From Methylicorpusculum oleiharenae (GTDB taxonomy: Bacteria > Pseudomonadota > Gammaproteobacteria > Methylococcales > Methylomonadaceae), in assembly GCF_009828925.2 (NCBI RefSeq), contig NZ_WUTY02000001.1, forward strand, positions 434,001-498,000: a stretch of 64,000 bases of DNA. The letters run 5' to 3'. This document shows positions 17,022 through 26,055 of this stretch, piece after piece. The stretch's first letter is position 1; every line of letters starts with the position of its first letter. Under the pieces are notes generated by a model. It made no database searches and was not told the DNA's origin. It saw only the letters and a program-made list of their open reading frames with translations. A program made the translations under genes and the position numbers.

Positions 17022-18401
17022 TTAATCCGTCTTTGCAAGTACACACTGATTGCGCCCGTTTTTCTTGGCATGGTACATGGCATCGTCCGCCGCATTGATC
17101 AGCCGTTCATAATCGGGGTGCCCCTCATGCAACGCGATACCCACGCTCACTGTCAGGTTAGTTATTTCGTTGCCGTTAACACTAAAATCAAACGCCTCAA
17201 ATTTAGAGCGTAAGTTCTCTGCCACGTTCATGGCGATTTCTTGATTGACCTCTACCAATACGACCATAATCTCCTCGCCACCATAGCGAAACACAAAATC
17301 ACCAATCCTCAGCGAATTGCGGATAATATCAGCCGCTTTTTTAAGAACAGTATCGCCTATGCTATGACCCCAGGTATCGTTGACTTGTTTAAAATGGTCC
17401 AGATCAATCAGCATGATTGCGAAACGAGTGCCCGTTTTAATGCTCATCGAAATCTCACGGCTCAACACGGAAGGTAAAAACCGGCGATTGAGCAGATGGG
17501 TCAAATCGTCTCGCCCATTCTCCACTTCCAAAAAACGGTCAAACATCGAACTGAACATAAACATGATACCGGCAACCGTTTCATCTATTTCATTGACCAT
17601 TTTTGATACGTCGCCGGATCTATCCTGCACTTTCAACAATAAATCATCGTCAATTTTTGAAATCAACTGGGTGATTTCCTGAATTTCGGTAGCGTTTTTA
17701 AACAGCGTCATGGCTTTGTGTCGAAACCACAAGCCAAATTCAGAAGCGCCAATCTTTTGTATTTCGCAACAATTTTCCGGTTGATTAGCCCGTAACAAAA
17801 AACTGCGTTCCCAGCCCAGCAGGCAAGCCCTCAGACGTTCGCGCTCAGCGACAATGTTCTGGCCCACGGCAAACCGGCGATAAGACTCATCATTTCGAGT
17901 TTGGGATTCGAAATTTTCGATATAGGCCTCATTCATAATATCAATCGCGTGGTCGAACAGTTCATAGACAAGGCATATTGCCTTGGCCAGCTCATTTCTC
18001 TGAAGATCCGAACCTTGAAGATCCCTGGCAATAACCTGTTTCATTTTGCCCGCACTTTTAGCCACCACAGAAACGGGCACCTGCAATCGTGCGTGAACCA
18101 TGCCGACATGCAATTGACGCTCAACCTTGTTTCTGATTTCATCCGGTTGCGAAACTTTAAAAACCCCTTTTAACCACTCCACCATCGAGGCATGCAAGCG
18201 TTGCTGAACCTGAACCTGTGTCAGGAACTTTGCCGCCTGATTATCTTGCAAAATCATGTCATAAAAAAGTTCAGCGAAATTTTCTGCCCTGGCGCAAATC
18301 ATGGTGTACAACTGGCCCTGAAGAGGAACCGCAACCTCATCGCAGATGGCTATCCAAGTATTTACCGCATCGTCAATTTTGTTACCGGAACCCCCTGCCA
18401 T
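17022..18401 (-). CDS. Globin-coupled diguanylate cyclase (DosC-like)
   Basis: A 459-residue protein, almost the same length as E. coli DosC (460). Residues 15-165 form a globin-coupled sensor domain with a probable heme-ligating His103 (VGMVHARLQVP). A middle helical domain (about 175-290) leads to the GGDEF domain. The active-site loop is GGEEI at 374-378, a functional variant, and the inhibitory-site RxxD (RIGD, 365-368) is present, so feedback by c-di-GMP is likely. It would make c-di-GMP in response to O2 or a related gas. ATG with a GGGGAGAG site. A Clp-like regulator gene lies 0.9 kb away on the same strand. Confidence 0.88.
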   Translation of the reverse strand: MAGGSGNKIDDAVNTWIAICDEVAVPLQGQLYTMICARAENFAELFYDMILQDNQAAKFLTQVQVQQRLHASMVEWLKGVFKVSQPDEIRNKVERQLHVGMVHARLQVPVSVVAKSAGKMKQVIARDLQGSDLQRNELAKAICLVYELFDHAIDIMNEAYIENFESQTRNDESYRRFAVGQNIVAERERLRACLLGWERSFLLRANQPENCCEIQKIGASEFGLWFRHKAMTLFKNATEIQEITQLISKIDDDLLLKVQDRSGDVSKMVNEIDETVAGIMFMFSSMFDRFLEVENGRDDLTHLLNRRFLPSVLSREISMSIKTGTRFAIMLIDLDHFKQVNDTWGHSIGDTVLKKAADIIRNSLRIGDFVFRYGGEEIMVVLVEVNQEIAMNVAENLRSKFEAFDFSVNGNEITNLTVSVGIALHEGHPDYERLINAADDAMYHAKKNGRNQCVLAKTD

Positions 18402-18511
18402 TTACTCTCCCCGGATTCAAAGCAGTCACGCCGGCTTGTACGATTACAAACCCGCTAAAACCGGCTATTGTATTACTGTTTGCTTATGTTTTGTGCACAA
18501 AGTGCCGGGGA

Positions 18512-18605
18512 ACAGCAATTCCCAGTTTGATGTTAAAAAAAGGGGAGGCGTAAGCTTTGCTGGGATGTCGGTAGCCCTCGCAAGGCTTACCAACCCTCAT
18601 AGCTA
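18512..18605. repeat. Dispersed repeat between cyclase and YchJ-like gene
   Basis: Starts ACAGCAATTCCCAGTTTGATG, continues GGGGAGGCGTAAGCTTTGC, then CCCTCGCAAGGCTTACCAACCCTC. The first half matches 254-300. The CCTCGCAAGGCTTAC block is the reverse complement of a block inside 47359-47443. The remainder of the 18402-18697 gap shows nothing else. Confidence 0.5.
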
Positions 18606-18697
18606 AATTAAAGTAATTACTGGGAGGGGTAATTTATGTTGCTGTTACTGAGGGAATGGATGGATATCAGGAGAAGTTTGTGATTATTGATAGATGG

Positions 18698-19177
18698 TTA
18701 GCGACCGCAACACCGTTTAAATTTTTTGCCGCTACCGCAGAAACATGGCGCGTTTTTACCGGGTTTTTCAGAAAGGGCGTGTTTTAAAAACTGAACAACG
18801 CCATCGACATAATGCCAGCGGCCTGAAGTATGCTGAAAATAGCTGCGCTCTTGCATAAGATGGGACGCACTATCAAGTTGGTAATGCGCTTTAAATTCCA
18901 CCCAGCCTTCGCTTTCACCCTCTTGCCCCAACTGAGTACTTATAATTTCGAGCTTCTGCCAAACTGTCCGGTCGCCGCTAAGATCCAACACACTAGGCCG
19001 GGTTTTGGTGGCCCATGTTGATAACAAATAGCTTTCATTCTTTGTTACAAAAGCGCTATACCGGGCTCTCATCAAGGCTTCGGCGCCGGCAGGCTCGGCT
19101 TCCCCCGCATGATAAATGCCGCAGCACGCTTGATAAGCCAAACCTGATCCGCAAAAACAAGGGGTCAAAAAAATCAA
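18698..19177 (-). CDS. ychJ: YchJ-family protein (UPF0225) with two SEC-C zinc motifs
   Basis: A 159-residue protein with a SEC-C zinc-binding motif at each end: PCFCGSGLAYQACCG at the N-terminus and PCFCGSGKKFKRCC at the C-terminus. The central NTF2-like domain has ALMRARYSAFVTKNE and WVEFKAHY, as in YchJ. The function is unknown; a zinc-bearing adaptor or tRNA-related role has been suggested for relatives. No ATG fits: the start is TTG at 19177, or TTG at 19168, which would put the first Cys motif at the usual position. Confidence 0.88.
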   Translation of the reverse strand: MIFLTPCFCGSGLAYQACCGIYHAGEAEPAGAEALMRARYSAFVTKNESYLLSTWATKTRPSVLDLSGDRTVWQKLEIISTQLGQEGESEGWVEFKAHYQLDSASHLMQERSYFQHTSGRWHYVDGVVQFLKHALSEKPGKNAPCFCGSGKKFKRCCGR

Positions 19178-19273
19178 TGTACTGTGCCTTGATGCGGTAT
19201 GAAGAAAAATGCTTGCGAAATACGGATATCAACGAACCGATTTATTGCTTTAATTCTTGCTCACAGAGCGTAT

Positions 19274-19927
19274 CTATCGCGTTCCAAATACCACTATCGT
19301 TTTGCCATGCGCGGAAATCAGCCCTTTATCTTCTAGTTCTTTAAGCACCCGTCCGGCCATTTCGCGAGAACAGCCAACGATACGACCGATTTCCTGCCTG
19401 GTAATGTGCAACTGCATGCCATCCGGATGAGTCATTGCATCGGGTTCTTTGCACAGATCAAGCAAAGTACGAGCGATACGGCCTTCCACATCCATAAAAG
19501 CCAGATCGCGAAATTTACGGCTGGTAATCAATAAACGTGAAGCCAGTTGCTCTCCCAGCATATACAAAATTGCGGGAGCAAATTCCAGCAGCTCTTTTTT
19601 TAATGCCTGCCGCAAACGCTCATAGCCAATCTCGGCAAGACGGCAAGGCGTCCGGGTGGTTACCGAGACTTCACGTGCTTCGGTTTGTTTAAAAACACCT
19701 ATCTCACCAATAAAATCGTGTTTATTCAGATAGGCAAGAATCAATTCCCTGCCATCGTCGTCTTCTACGCCGATGCTAACCGAACCTTCTATGATGAAAT
19801 AAAGCCTGTCGCCCACGTCACCCGGTCGAATGATCGTTGCTTTTGATGGGTAGGATTTCGTGTGGCATAAATGTAAAAAAGGCGCCAAGGCCTCTTTATA
19901 AGCGGGTTCGTTCGATATATACGTCAT
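19274..19927 (-). CDS. crp: Crp/Clp-type transcription regulator
   Basis: A 217-residue protein: cyclic-nucleotide-binding beta-roll (residues 20-130), long dimer helix, and a winged helix whose recognition part TRQEIGRIVGCSREMAGRV is almost that of E. coli CRP, so it should bind TGTGA-N6-TCACA sites. In the ligand pocket the Arg82 equivalent is kept but the CRP Ser83 position is Glu (AREVS). REV..RT..C.LAEI.YERL and LCKEPDAMTHPDG resemble Xanthomonas Clp, which responds to c-di-GMP rather than cAMP. It is divergent from an OsmC-family gene, the same layout as crp-yhfA in E. coli and vfr in Pseudomonas. Confidence 0.88.
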   Translation of the reverse strand: MTYISNEPAYKEALAPFLHLCHTKSYPSKATIIRPGDVGDRLYFIIEGSVSIGVEDDDGRELILAYLNKHDFIGEIGVFKQTEAREVSVTTRTPCRLAEIGYERLRQALKKELLEFAPAILYMLGEQLASRLLITSRKFRDLAFMDVEGRIARTLLDLCKEPDAMTHPDGMQLHITRQEIGRIVGCSREMAGRVLKELEDKGLISAHGKTIVVFGTR

Positions 19928-19947
19928 GACAACTCATCATCCCATAA

Positions 19948-19979
19948 CACTGTTGTGAAAAAAGTATCCGTTAACAGTG
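19948..19979. promoter_or_regulatory. Inverted repeat between the divergent crp-type and OsmC genes
   Basis: CACTGTT (19948-19954) and AACAGTG (19973-19979) are perfectly inverted with an 18 bp spacer. The pair lies 20 bp upstream of the regulator's start codon. It could be an operator for autoregulation or part of a hairpin; it is not a CRP consensus site. Confidence 0.3.
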
Positions 19980-20070
19980 CCCCATTTTTCGAAAAAAATC
20001 AACTACGCTTATCTTTCAATTAAGAATTAGTATGTTAATCTATGCGCATTTTTTCGGTGGAGGAGACTTA

Positions 20071-20487
20071 ATGGAAGCAAAAGTCAAATGGGTTGACGGC
20101 GTCATGTTTGTCGGCGAAACCGGTAGCGGCCATGCCATTGTTATCGATGGACCGGCCGATCATGGCGGCCGCAATATGGGTGCCCGCCCCATGGAATTAC
20201 TGCTTTTAGGTGTAGGTGGCTGTTCATCTTTTGATGTGGTCCAAATTTTACAAAAAGGCCGAAATGATATTGTCGACTGTGTCTGCGAAGTTTCTGCTGA
20301 ACGCGTCGATGCCATCCCCAGTGTATTCAGTAAAATTCATTTACATTTTGTGGTTTCCGGCAAGGATCTCAAAGAATCCGCAGTTGAACGCGCTGTCAAA
20401 TTGTCAGCGGAAAAGTATTGTTCTGCATCCATTATGCTGGGCAAAGTGGTTGATATAACCCATGATTTTGAAGTAATAGAGGTTTAA
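20071..20487 (+). CDS. OsmC/Ohr family protein (YhfA-like)
   Basis: A 138-residue protein with the OsmC layout: a beta-hairpin start (KVKWVDGVMFVGET), RPMELLLLGVGGCSSFDVV carrying the first redox Cys on the long helix, and EKYCSASIML carrying the second. These two cysteines reduce peroxides in Ohr/OsmC; YhfA-type members have no settled substrate. GGAGGAG precedes the ATG at 20071; an earlier in-frame ATG at 20032 has no such site. The gene order regulator-OsmC-speD matches vfr-PA0653-speD of P. aeruginosa as I remember it. Confidence 0.88.
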   Translation: MEAKVKWVDGVMFVGETGSGHAIVIDGPADHGGRNMGARPMELLLLGVGGCSSFDVVQILQKGRNDIVDCVCEVSAERVDAIPSVFSKIHLHFVVSGKDLKESAVERAVKLSAEKYCSASIMLGKVVDITHDFEVIEV

Positions 20488-20491
20488 ATAA

Positions 20492-21277
20492 TTGAAAAAA
20501 TTAAAATTACAGGGCTTTAACAATTTAACTAAGTCGCTCAGCTTTAATATTTACGATGTTTGTTACGCTTCTGCCGATAAACAAAAAGCTTACATCGATT
20601 ATATCGACGAAGCTTATAACGCAGACCGGTTGACACAGATTTTAAAAGACGTTGCTGAAATTATCGGCGCGCAAATTTTGAATATCGCCCATCAGGACTA
20701 CGATCCACAGGGAGCCAGTGTGACGATGCTGATCTCCGAAGGCATGGATCACGACGATTCTGAAGAGATGAATGCAGAATCTCCAGGCCCTTTACCTGAG
20801 ACGGTATTAGCGCATTTAGATAAAAGCCACATCACCGTGCATACTTACCCTGAAAGCCATCCCAACAATGGCATCAGCACCTTTCGAGCAGACATTGATG
20901 TCTCGACCTGCGGCAGAATTTCACCGCTTAAAGCGTTGAATTATCTGATCCATAGTTTCGAATCCGATATCGTGATCATGGACTACAAGGTGCGGGGTTT
21001 TACCCGGGATATCTCCGGTAAAAAACACTATATCGATCACAGCATTACCTCGATCCAGAATTACATTTCCGAAGAAACGCGGAATAACTATCAGATGATC
21101 GATGTCAACGTGTATCAGGAAAATCTATTCCACACCAAAATGATGCTCAAAGAAACCGAACTGGAAAATTATCTTTTTGAAAAAGAAAGCGAGTTTTCTC
21201 AACACCAAAAACTGGAGATCCAAGACCGGCTTCAGAAAGAAATGGCTGAAATTTTCTACGGCAGAAATTATAACTAA
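20492..21277 (+). CDS. speD: S-adenosylmethionine decarboxylase proenzyme
   Basis: A 261-residue protein of the enterobacterial type (E. coli 264). The self-cleavage site [14 protein letters not shown] is present with Ser112 at exactly the E. coli position; after cleavage this Ser becomes the pyruvoyl cofactor. The product, decarboxylated SAM, feeds spermidine synthesis. It starts with TTG, four bases after the OsmC gene stop, with GAGG upstream, so the two are cotranscribed. No speE is next to it. Confidence 0.94.
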   Translation: MKKLKLQGFNNLTKSLSFNIYDVCYASADKQKAYIDYIDEAYNADRLTQILKDVAEIIGAQILNIAHQDYDPQGASVTMLISEGMDHDDSEEMNAESPGPLPETVLAHLDKSHITVHTYPESHPNNGISTFRADIDVSTCGRISPLKALNYLIHSFESDIVIMDYKVRGFTRDISGKKHYIDHSITSIQNYISEETRNNYQMIDVNVYQENLFHTKMMLKETELENYLFEKESEFSQHQKLEIQDRLQKEMAEIFYGRNYN

Positions 21278-21290
21278 TAGCCGGATGGTT

Positions 21291-21320
21291 TGTTGGGTTG
21301 CCGCTGTTTGACAACCCAAC
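21291..21320 (+). terminator. Hairpin downstream of speD
   Basis: GTTGGGTTG (21292-21300) pairs with CAACCCAAC (21312-21320). There is no T-run. The stem sequence is the same as in the dispersed GTTGGGTTG repeat family, so it may be a short member of that family acting as a stop between speD and the convergent gene. Confidence 0.45.
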
Positions 21321-21381
21321 ACCGAACTCATCTCAAAAGCATTAGAAATACAGCCCGTATGAAGCCACGCGGATTAACGGG

Positions 21382-21861
21382 CTATTTGCTGACCTTATTT
21401 TCTTTAAGCGCATCAATGATTGACTGATACTCGTCCACCTTAGGCCGGTATAAGAACACGGCCAACCCGGCCAACACCGCAAAAATTGTTAAGGTATTAT
21501 CGTCATCACCGATGATATACATAACACCACCAAGAATCGCAATGGTTTCTGCAAAAAGCAGCGACATCATCACCGTCAACAAATAACGTTGTTTAGCCGG
21601 TTTTTCACCGGGCATGGTTTGGTTTAGCCTTAACAGGATATGGCGCAGCAAGTTGGTTAGCGGAAACCCGATGATGACCAGCACGTAAAACAGTGTTCTA
21701 ATCAATACCCGCTGATCTTCCGGCATGACTTGCCGCCAGGTATCACCGTAAAATTCACAGACCACAAGCATTACGATCAAACTTAATACTGCCGACCACA
21801 CCAGGATCCAGTGGACTTTGAGATCTGCTTTGAGTGGATTATCTGATTCTGACATGAACAT
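21382..21861 (-). CDS. Integral membrane protein, unknown function
   Basis: A 159-residue protein with four predicted helices (about 18-38, 57-76, 91-113, 124-138) and short charged ends. The C-terminus (PKVDEYQSIIDALKENK) looks cytosolic. AGGA lies six bases before the ATG. I recognise no family motif. The CPBP protease gene starts upstream on the same strand with a 45 bp gap, so the pair may be cotranscribed. Confidence 0.6.
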   Translation of the reverse strand: MFMSESDNPLKADLKVHWILVWSAVLSLIVMLVVCEFYGDTWRQVMPEDQRVLIRTLFYVLVIIGFPLTNLLRHILLRLNQTMPGEKPAKQRYLLTVMMSLLFAETIAILGGVMYIIGDDDNTLTIFAVLAGLAVFLYRPKVDEYQSIIDALKENKVSK

Positions 21862-21906
21862 GCTATTTCCTGACGACGGGATTTGTGAATAAGATCCGAA
21901 GATCTA

Positions 21907-22491
21907 TTATGTTTTTGGTTTATAGGCACGCATGATCATTAGAAACGCCAAAAAATCGTAAAGACCATGAATAATCATCGGACCCAACAGATTTCGCTGA
22001 TCCCCGTAATCCAGCGACAACCCCAAATAAATACCGACCAGCATTGCCAATACGGCGTATAAAGGCGTAACGGCATGCACAAGGCCGAAAATGATATTGC
22101 TGCCCAGTAATCCTATCAAACCGCCCCAGGCATTTTCCATCCAGGGCTGAATCAGGCCTCTGAATAATAATTCTTCTGAAAAACCGGCAATGGCTGACAA
22201 AAAAAACAAGTCGGTCCACTGGCACGGGTAGAGGCTAGTGCCCAAGGTGTCCGATAAAAGCTGACGGATTTTCTGGATGGACTCAAGCTTGACGCGCTCC
22301 ATGCCCACAAAAAACAGAAATAAAGGAACAGTTCCCAACAGACCGACCATGACAGCCTGTTCTGAGAAAAAAAGTTGTTCGAAAGGGTTTATACCGGCTA
22401 ACCACCCCAGCACAGCCGCAACGATAATCAGTGAGCCTTCAAAATTGCAGGCTGTCTTAAAAAATTGCGTGGAGTTATTCGAATCGGTCAT
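21907..22491 (-). CDS. CPBP-family intramembrane metalloprotease (CAAX/Abi type)
   Basis: A 194-residue membrane protein with the three family motifs in order: EELLFRG (EExxxR) near residue 105, FGLVHAV (FxxxH) near 139, and a C-terminal HGLYDF. In this family the Glu and two His residues sit in the membrane and bind a metal. Bacterial members process proteins or act in self-immunity; no substrate gene such as a bacteriocin is seen here. Confidence 0.85.
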   Translation of the reverse strand: MTDSNNSTQFFKTACNFEGSLIIVAAVLGWLAGINPFEQLFFSEQAVMVGLLGTVPLFLFFVGMERVKLESIQKIRQLLSDTLGTSLYPCQWTDLFFLSAIAGFSEELLFRGLIQPWMENAWGGLIGLLGSNIIFGLVHAVTPLYAVLAMLVGIYLGLSLDYGDQRNLLGPMIIHGLYDFLAFLMIMRAYKPKT

Positions 22492-22582
22492 AACGTGTTC
22501 TTAAAACGGAGAAAAAAGATAGGATTAATGTTTCATGTCCAAATTGGCTTAAAATGTAGCAATAGACTAAAAGGACAATTCA

Positions 22583-22840
22583 ATGCAGTGCTTTATCTAC
22601 AAAAGCTTAAAAAAAGACCAGCTTTATCTTTATCTAACCCAAAAAGATGATTTCTCCACTTTACCGGAGGCATTGTTTCAAAGCGTCAGCCCCCTGCAAT
22701 TCGTCATGGAACTGGAGCTGACGCCTGGGCGCAAACTGGCACGGGAAAACCCGGAAAAAGTAATTGAAAACCTCAATAACAAAGGTTTCTTCATACAAAT
22801 GCCACCATCTTTACTGGCTCCCAGCCAAAAACTTCAATAA
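22583..22840 (+). CDS. ycgL: YcgL domain protein
   Basis: An 85-residue protein with the YcgL opening MQCFIYKSLKKDQLYLYL and the RKLARENPEKVIENLNNKGFF block near the end. The family is small, cytosolic and common in gammaproteobacteria, with unknown function. AAGGA lies seven bases before the ATG. It stands alone between divergent and convergent neighbours. Confidence 0.88.
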   Translation: MQCFIYKSLKKDQLYLYLTQKDDFSTLPEALFQSVSPLQFVMELELTPGRKLARENPEKVIENLNNKGFFIQMPPSLLAPSQKLQ

Positions 22841-22876
22841 ACGTTTTAGCGTGCAAGCTAACAGCCAGAACTGCAG

Positions 22877-23443
22877 TTAGGCTTTAGGCAGCGTCACGCC
22901 TTGCTGGCCTTGATATTTTCCGCCCCTGTCTTTGTAAGAGGTCTCACACACTTCATCGCCGCTAAAAAACAGCATTTGCGCAACACCTTCATTTGCATAA
23001 ATTTTTGCAGGCAATGGCGTTGTATTGGAAAACTCCAGCGTCACATGACCTTCCCATTCGGGCTCCAATGGCGTTACATTCACGATAATGCCGCAGCGAG
23101 CGTAAGTTGATTTACCCAGGCAAATGGTCAGAACATCACGGGGAATTCGAAAAAACTCAACGGTTCTGGCCAGTGCAAACGAATTGGGCGGAATGATACA
23201 AACATCCGCTTTGACATCAACAAAACTGGCTTCGCTGAAATTTTTGGGATCAACAATTGCGGAATTGATATTGGTAAATATCTTGAATTCGTCAGAACAG
23301 CGCACATCGTAACCGTAGCTGGATGTCCCGTAAGAAATCACCTTACCGCCACTGGCATCTCTGACCTGCCCCGCTTCAAACGGTTCTATCATGCCGTATT
23401 GTTCAGCCATACGGCGGATCCATTTATCCGATTTAATGCCCAT
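22877..23443 (-). CDS. dcd: dCTP deaminase
   Basis: A 188-residue enzyme that converts dCTP to dUTP as part of dTTP synthesis. It has the conserved opening [19 protein letters not shown], the [11 protein letters not shown] block, KSTYARCG, and the active-site region [21 protein letters not shown] with the catalytic Glu. The length matches E. coli Dcd (193). It is a homotrimer in the cytosol. Confidence 0.95.
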   Translation of the reverse strand: MGIKSDKWIRRMAEQYGMIEPFEAGQVRDASGGKVISYGTSSYGYDVRCSDEFKIFTNINSAIVDPKNFSEASFVDVKADVCIIPPNSFALARTVEFFRIPRDVLTICLGKSTYARCGIIVNVTPLEPEWEGHVTLEFSNTTPLPAKIYANEGVAQMLFFSGDEVCETSYKDRGGKYQGQQGVTLPKA

Positions 23444-23525
23444 TGATGTCTTAAAGCCCCGTTTCGATCAAAAATAGCATTGTACACAGCCGTTGCTGTT
23501 GTGACCACCGCACGACCATTCAGCG

Positions 23526-23652
23526 GAGCAACAAAACAAAGATGATGCTCCGTTGTAGGTTGCGGTTGGCGATAGCCAACCCAACATTTCAAAACTATGG
23601 TGTAACTTGTTGGGTTGCGAAAAGCAGGTCATCCAAGCTACGCTAAATAATT
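23526..23652 (+). repeat. GTTGGGTTG-family repeat, copy 1
   Basis: About 127 bp containing TAGGTTGCGGTTGGCGATAG, CCAACCCAACATTTC and TTGTTGGGTTGCGAAAAGCA, ending CGCTAAATAATTA. It matches 28007-28131 in the same orientation and 61821-61912 inverted. Inner inverted repeats (GGGTTGG/CCAACCC) allow a branched hairpin. It lies between dcd and pilU. Confidence 0.75.
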
Positions 23653-23667
23653 ATGAAACTTTTAGGA

Positions 23668-24840
23668 TTATTCCTTACCCTTGGCCTTGGCCTCTTCATC
23701 TTCCTCTTTGGCCTGCAAACTCAAACCATCAAGCCGTCTGGACTCGCCACCGGCTTGCCCCGGCTTGGAAGAATTACCCAAACCTTCACTGAGATTGATT
23801 TTCAATTTGAGATTATTCGGCGAATCGGAATTTTGCAGCGCTTCCTCCAATGAAATAACGCCAGTTTTAAACAGCCTCAACAAGTGGCTATCAAAGGTCT
23901 GCATCCCTATCGCTTCGGATTTCTCCATCGCTTCTTTGATGCTGTGAATCTCGCCTTTGTGAATCAAATCCTTCACCAATTGAGTTCCCAACAAAATTTC
24001 TATCGCCGCAGTGCGTTTGCCTTCAATGGTGGGTACCAGTCTTTGCGAGACAAAAGCTTTCAAGTTCATAGATAAATCCAGCAACAACTGATTGCGCCGT
24101 TCTTCCGGAAAAAAATTGATAATTCTATCCAATGCTTGATTGGCGTTGTTTGCGTGCAGGGTCGACAAACACAAGTGTCCGGTTTCAGCGAATGCAAGCG
24201 CATGCTCCATGGTTTCCTGGCTTCTGATTTCGCCAATCAGAATGACATCGGGCGCCTGCCGCAGTGTATTTTTTAATGCATCCTCATAACTGAGCGTATC
24301 GACGCCCACTTCGCGTTGATTGACCAGACTTTTTTTATGCGGATGAATGTATTCAATCGGATCTTCAATGGTAATGATATGCCCGGATGAATTAGCATTT
24401 CTATGATCGATCAATGCTGCCAGCGAAGTCGATTTTCCTGACCCGGTTCCTCCTACAAACAGAATCAATCCGCGCTTTTCCATGATGACTTTTTTCAAGA
24501 TTTCCGGCAGCCCCAATTGATCGGCATTCGGAATATCGACTTTGATATTCCGAATCACCAGCGCCAGACTATTGCGCTGTTTGAAAATATTGATTCGGAA
24601 CCGGCCTATATTAGGTTCAGATATAGCCAGGTTCATTTCAGGAACCAGCTCAAACTGCTTTTGCTGCTCCTGATCCATCAGAGCGTAAGCAATCTCCTTG
24701 AGCCGCTCTGCGCTCATTTTCACGTTCTCTATCGGCCTTAGCACACCCTGAAATTTCGCCGCAGGAGGTGCGCCATTCGTTAGATATAAATCGGAACCGT
24801 CGTTACTAACCAGCACTTTTAAATAGTCTTTAATATCCAT
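23668..24840 (-). CDS. pilU: Type IV pilus retraction ATPase, PilU type
   Basis: A 390-residue PilT/PilU family ATPase. Walker A is GGTGSGKST near residue 131, the Asp/Glu box region IITIEDPIEYIH, and Walker B VILIGEIRSQETM near 195, with the His box HLCLSTLHANNA. The EIR of the Walker B region and the FAETGHL wording favour PilU over PilT. The C-terminal 40 residues are a charged low-complexity tail (KEEDEEAKAKGK). PilU helps PilT pull back pili. No pilT is present beside it, unlike in Pseudomonas. Confidence 0.88.
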   Translation of the reverse strand: MDIKDYLKVLVSNDGSDLYLTNGAPPAAKFQGVLRPIENVKMSAERLKEIAYALMDQEQQKQFELVPEMNLAISEPNIGRFRINIFKQRNSLALVIRNIKVDIPNADQLGLPEILKKVIMEKRGLILFVGGTGSGKSTSLAALIDHRNANSSGHIITIEDPIEYIHPHKKSLVNQREVGVDTLSYEDALKNTLRQAPDVILIGEIRSQETMEHALAFAETGHLCLSTLHANNANQALDRIINFFPEERRNQLLLDLSMNLKAFVSQRLVPTIEGKRTAAIEILLGTQLVKDLIHKGEIHSIKEAMEKSEAIGMQTFDSHLLRLFKTGVISLEEALQNSDSPNNLKLKINLSEGLGNSSKPGQAGGESRRLDGLSLQAKEEDEEAKAKGKE

Positions 24841-25005
24841 GATTTTCCCGCTTCAACTGTGATCTTGACTTTATTGAGCGCCCGTCCGGCGACCAATAAT
24901 TGAATATGGCTTAACGGCCTAAAGTCTAGGTGATAACATCAGAAGTTGCAGTGAAAAGCCCCCTCAAGCGTATAATGTTCATTTTTTTAATCATTTCAGA
25001 GCGTT

Positions 25006-26055
25006 ATGTCCGAACCCAAAAAAGCGGTAGCATTGATTTCAGGCGGCCTGGATTCAATGCTGGCGGCAAAGACTATCCTTGATCAGGGCATTCATGTCGA
25101 GGGCATCAATTTCTTTACCGGATTTTGTGTGGAGGGTCATACGCATGCCATCAGGAAAAAAGATAACGAAAAAGCAAAACCCAAACGCAATAATGCGTTG
25201 TGGGCGGCCGAACAATTAGGCATCAAACTGCATATTGTGGATGTTATCGAAGAATACAAAGATGTGTTGTTAAATCCAAAACATGGCTACGGCGCAAACT
25301 TGAATCCTTGCCTGGATTGCAAAATATTTATGGTCAACAAAGCCAAACAATGGATTGAGGAAAACGGATTCGACTTCATCATTACCGGCGAAGTGGTAGG
25401 ACAAAGACCCATGTCTCAGCGCCGCTTTGCCATGCCTTTGGTTGCTGAAAGATCCGGCGCTGACGACTTGCTGCTCAGACCCTTGTCCGCACGGAATCTG
25501 CCCGAAACAAAACCGGAACGAGAAGGCTGGGTCGATAGAAACAAATTACATGATTTTGGCGGCCGCACCCGAAGACCCCAAATTGCCATGGCCGAACAGT
25601 TCGGTTTTACAGATTATGCACAACCCGCAGGCGGCTGCTGTTTTCTCACCGATAAAAGCTATTCACAAAAACTCGTGGACTTGTGGCAAGCCCGCGGCGC
25701 ACGTGATTATGAACTCGATGATGTGATGTTATTGAAAGTCGGGCGCCATATCCGCCCCAAACCGCATTTCAAGCTGATCATTGCCAGAGAAGAAGGCGAA
25801 GGACGGTTTATGGAAGGCTACAAAAATGACTTTATCAGTTTGCACTGTTCCAGCCACACCGGACCTTTGGCTCTGATTGACGGAAGTCCGGACGCCGCCG
25901 ATCTCGAATTGGCCGCAGCAATTATTGCCCGTTACAGCAAAGGCAAAGACGAGGAACAGGTTGAGGTGGCAATCCGCAATACAGACGGGCAGGAAAGCCG
26001 CATCAAAACCCGGCCGTTAATTGTCGAACAACTGCTTAAGGAATGGTTTATATGA
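25006..26055 (+). CDS. PP-loop ATP pyrophosphatase-type enzyme (MnmA/ThiI-like), unknown substrate
   Basis: A 349-residue protein. The PP-loop SGGLDSMLAA is at residues 12-21. Conserved cysteines lie in GFCVEGHTH, NPCLDCK and AGGCCFLTD, and a GEVVGQRPMSQ block follows the second. This arrangement fits tRNA-thiolation-like enzymes that adenylate a substrate and then add sulfur, possibly with an Fe-S cluster. It lacks the MnmA C-terminal layout; relatives are often mislabelled as tRNA methylaminomethyl-2-thiouridylate methyltransferase. Its stop overlaps the start of a TusA-like gene (ATGA), which supports a sulfur-transfer role. A substrate other than tRNA remains possible. Confidence 0.75.
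   Translation: MSEPKKAVALISGGLDSMLAAKTILDQGIHVEGINFFTGFCVEGHTHAIRKKDNEKAKPKRNNALWAAEQLGIKLHIVDVIEEYKDVLLNPKHGYGANLNPCLDCKIFMVNKAKQWIEENGFDFIITGEVVGQRPMSQRRFAMPLVAERSGADDLLLRPLSARNLPETKPEREGWVDRNKLHDFGGRTRRPQIAMAEQFGFTDYAQPAGGCCFLTDKSYSQKLVDLWQARGARDYELDDVMLLKVGRHIRPKPHFKLIIAREEGEGRFMEGYKNDFISLHCSSHTGPLALIDGSPDAADLELAAAIIARYSKGKDEEQVEVAIRNTDGQESRIKTRPLIVEQLLKEWFI

Noticed and set aside
16825-17025. Open frame with a peptide similar to one at 47440-47829
   Set aside because: The similarity comes from the shared 165 bp repeat. Neither frame has a ribosome site, and the flanks differ, so I treat both as repeat DNA.
21907-22491. CPBP protease as a bacteriocin immunity protein
   Set aside because: No precursor peptide or export gene lies nearby, so this role is unsupported.
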